Below, in pieces: positions 63,537 through 64,000 of a stretch of 64,000 nucleotides of DNA. A program made the position numbers and the translations under genes. Location of the stretch: the IMG/VR virus record IMGVR_UViG_3300033141_004289, positions 1 through 64,000 of that record. One strand, written 5' to 3'. Position 1 is the stretch's first letter; every line of letters starts with the position of its first letter. The notes beneath the pieces were generated by a model, which saw nothing but the letters and a program-made list of their open reading frames with translations, did not search any database and was not told the origin of the DNA. The stretch is from a virus.

Positions 63537-64000
63537 ATGAGTACATTAGATAGTTCAATTCAGTTAATTGCAGAAAAGCTTAGAAGTGATGAGTTTTTCA
63601 TTAAATTTGCTGAATTATTAGATAATGAAAAAGCTAATTATGATGTTGATTTTAGTGATGTAAAGTATAAATTACTTGACCCTACTCAATTAAGAGAAGA
63701 TGCAATTAAAGAAATAATTGATGAATTAGGCTTTAATTATATTAGAAACTTAATGGATACCCTTACAAATATCGAATTTAATGTTTTGATAGATTTCATT
63801 TCTCTGTTAAACTTATTGAAAGGGTCAAGAGAAGGTTTAGAAGTTGTTTTAAAGTTACTTGGTTTTGACTCTGTAATCACTGAATGGTGGGAAGCGTCAC
63901 CCCAGAAAGAACCATTAACCTTTGATATTACAATTATCATGAACACTTCTTTAGTACCTGATTTTTTACTAACATTAGAAAAAGTAAAAATATTTATTCA
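63537..64000 (+). CDS. Tail protein I-like wedge protein, cut by the window edge
   Basis: First 154 residues visible. Helical: LIAEKLRSDEFFIKFAELLD, then DPTQLREDAIKEIIDELGFN, then a SLLNLLKGSREGLEVVLKLLGFDS segment that is typical of P2 gpI-type tail proteins (residues about 82-105). In T4-type baseplates a gp7 equivalent would follow gp6. Continues beyond the right end. Confidence 0.7.
   Translation, partial: MSTLDSSIQLIAEKLRSDEFFIKFAELLDNEKANYDVDFSDVKYKLLDPTQLREDAIKEIIDELGFNYIRNLMDTLTNIEFNVLIDFISLLNLLKGSREGLEVVLKLLGFDSVITEWWEASPQKEPLTFDITIIMNTSLVPDFLLTLEKVKIFI

Noticed and set aside
1-64000. CRISPR array
   Set aside because: No regularly spaced direct repeats of 24-40 bases with unique spacers were seen; the repeated DNA is limited to short N-terminal coding segments.
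1-64000. T4-type late promoters (TATAAATA)
   Set aside because: I checked the gaps before capsid, sheath, tube, terminase and 8647 genes and found only variable AT-rich boxes, not a shared motif I could defend.

Overview
The window is part of the genome of a large, tailed, contractile-tail (myovirus, T4-superfamily) bacteriophage. It is AT-rich, roughly one third G+C by eye. Genes are packed head to tail, often with TAATG or ATGA overlaps, and have strong AAGGAG-type ribosome binding sites. One good sigma70-like promoter (TTGACT, 17 bp, TATAAT) and the Shine-Dalgarno sites point to a proteobacterial-type host rather than Bacteroidota. The host cannot be named from the sequence.

Layout. (1) 1-8507: over thirty small + strand genes of early or accessory type (zinc knuckles, HTH proteins, one-pass membrane proteins, a secreted protein, an Nmad1/DUF1599-like protein). 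(2) 8647-10000: an internally duplicated protein with its own terminator, a conserved-looking small gene, a candidate structured RNA of about 300 nt, and tRNA-Asp. (3) 10016-16322: small genes, QueD, an amidase endolysin, two calcineurin-like phosphoesterases and a DUF3307 membrane protein. (4) 16372-18499: probable small and large terminase. (5) 20652-31949: a DNA-modification region with two ParB/Srx-like proteins, two tandem DpdA-like transglycosylases, QueC, QueE and FolE, interleaved with small proteins that share an N-terminal peptide, an HNH endonuclease and a phosphoesterase carrying DNA-binding repeats. (6) 33250-37102: the only minus-strand operon, with an ArdC-like antirestriction protein, driven by a promoter set in two palindromes. 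(7) 37269-45814: NlpC/P60-like hydrolase, RRM protein, portal, core proteins, protease-scaffold fusion and major capsid protein. (8) 45901-64000: connector/neck, sheath, tube, tail-assembly chaperone (candidate frameshift), tape measure, baseplate hub, spike and wedge genes, running off the right end.

How it fits together. FolE, QueD, QueE and QueC make preQ0; the two DpdA-like and two ParB-like proteins are the likely machinery that puts a 7-deazaguanine into phage DNA. GGCC is visibly over-represented, which could relate to such a modification.

The most striking pattern is that 17 otherwise unrelated proteins begin with one of two short related peptides (MKLAEKIL... or MK-[IL]-[VI]-NEINxLL-E). 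Most have an [LI]-x-E site just after it. T4 internal proteins carry a similar MK...E capsid-targeting peptide cut by the gp21 prohead protease, and this phage has a gp21-like protease. I therefore read these genes as a large set of proteins packed into the head and delivered to the host with the DNA.
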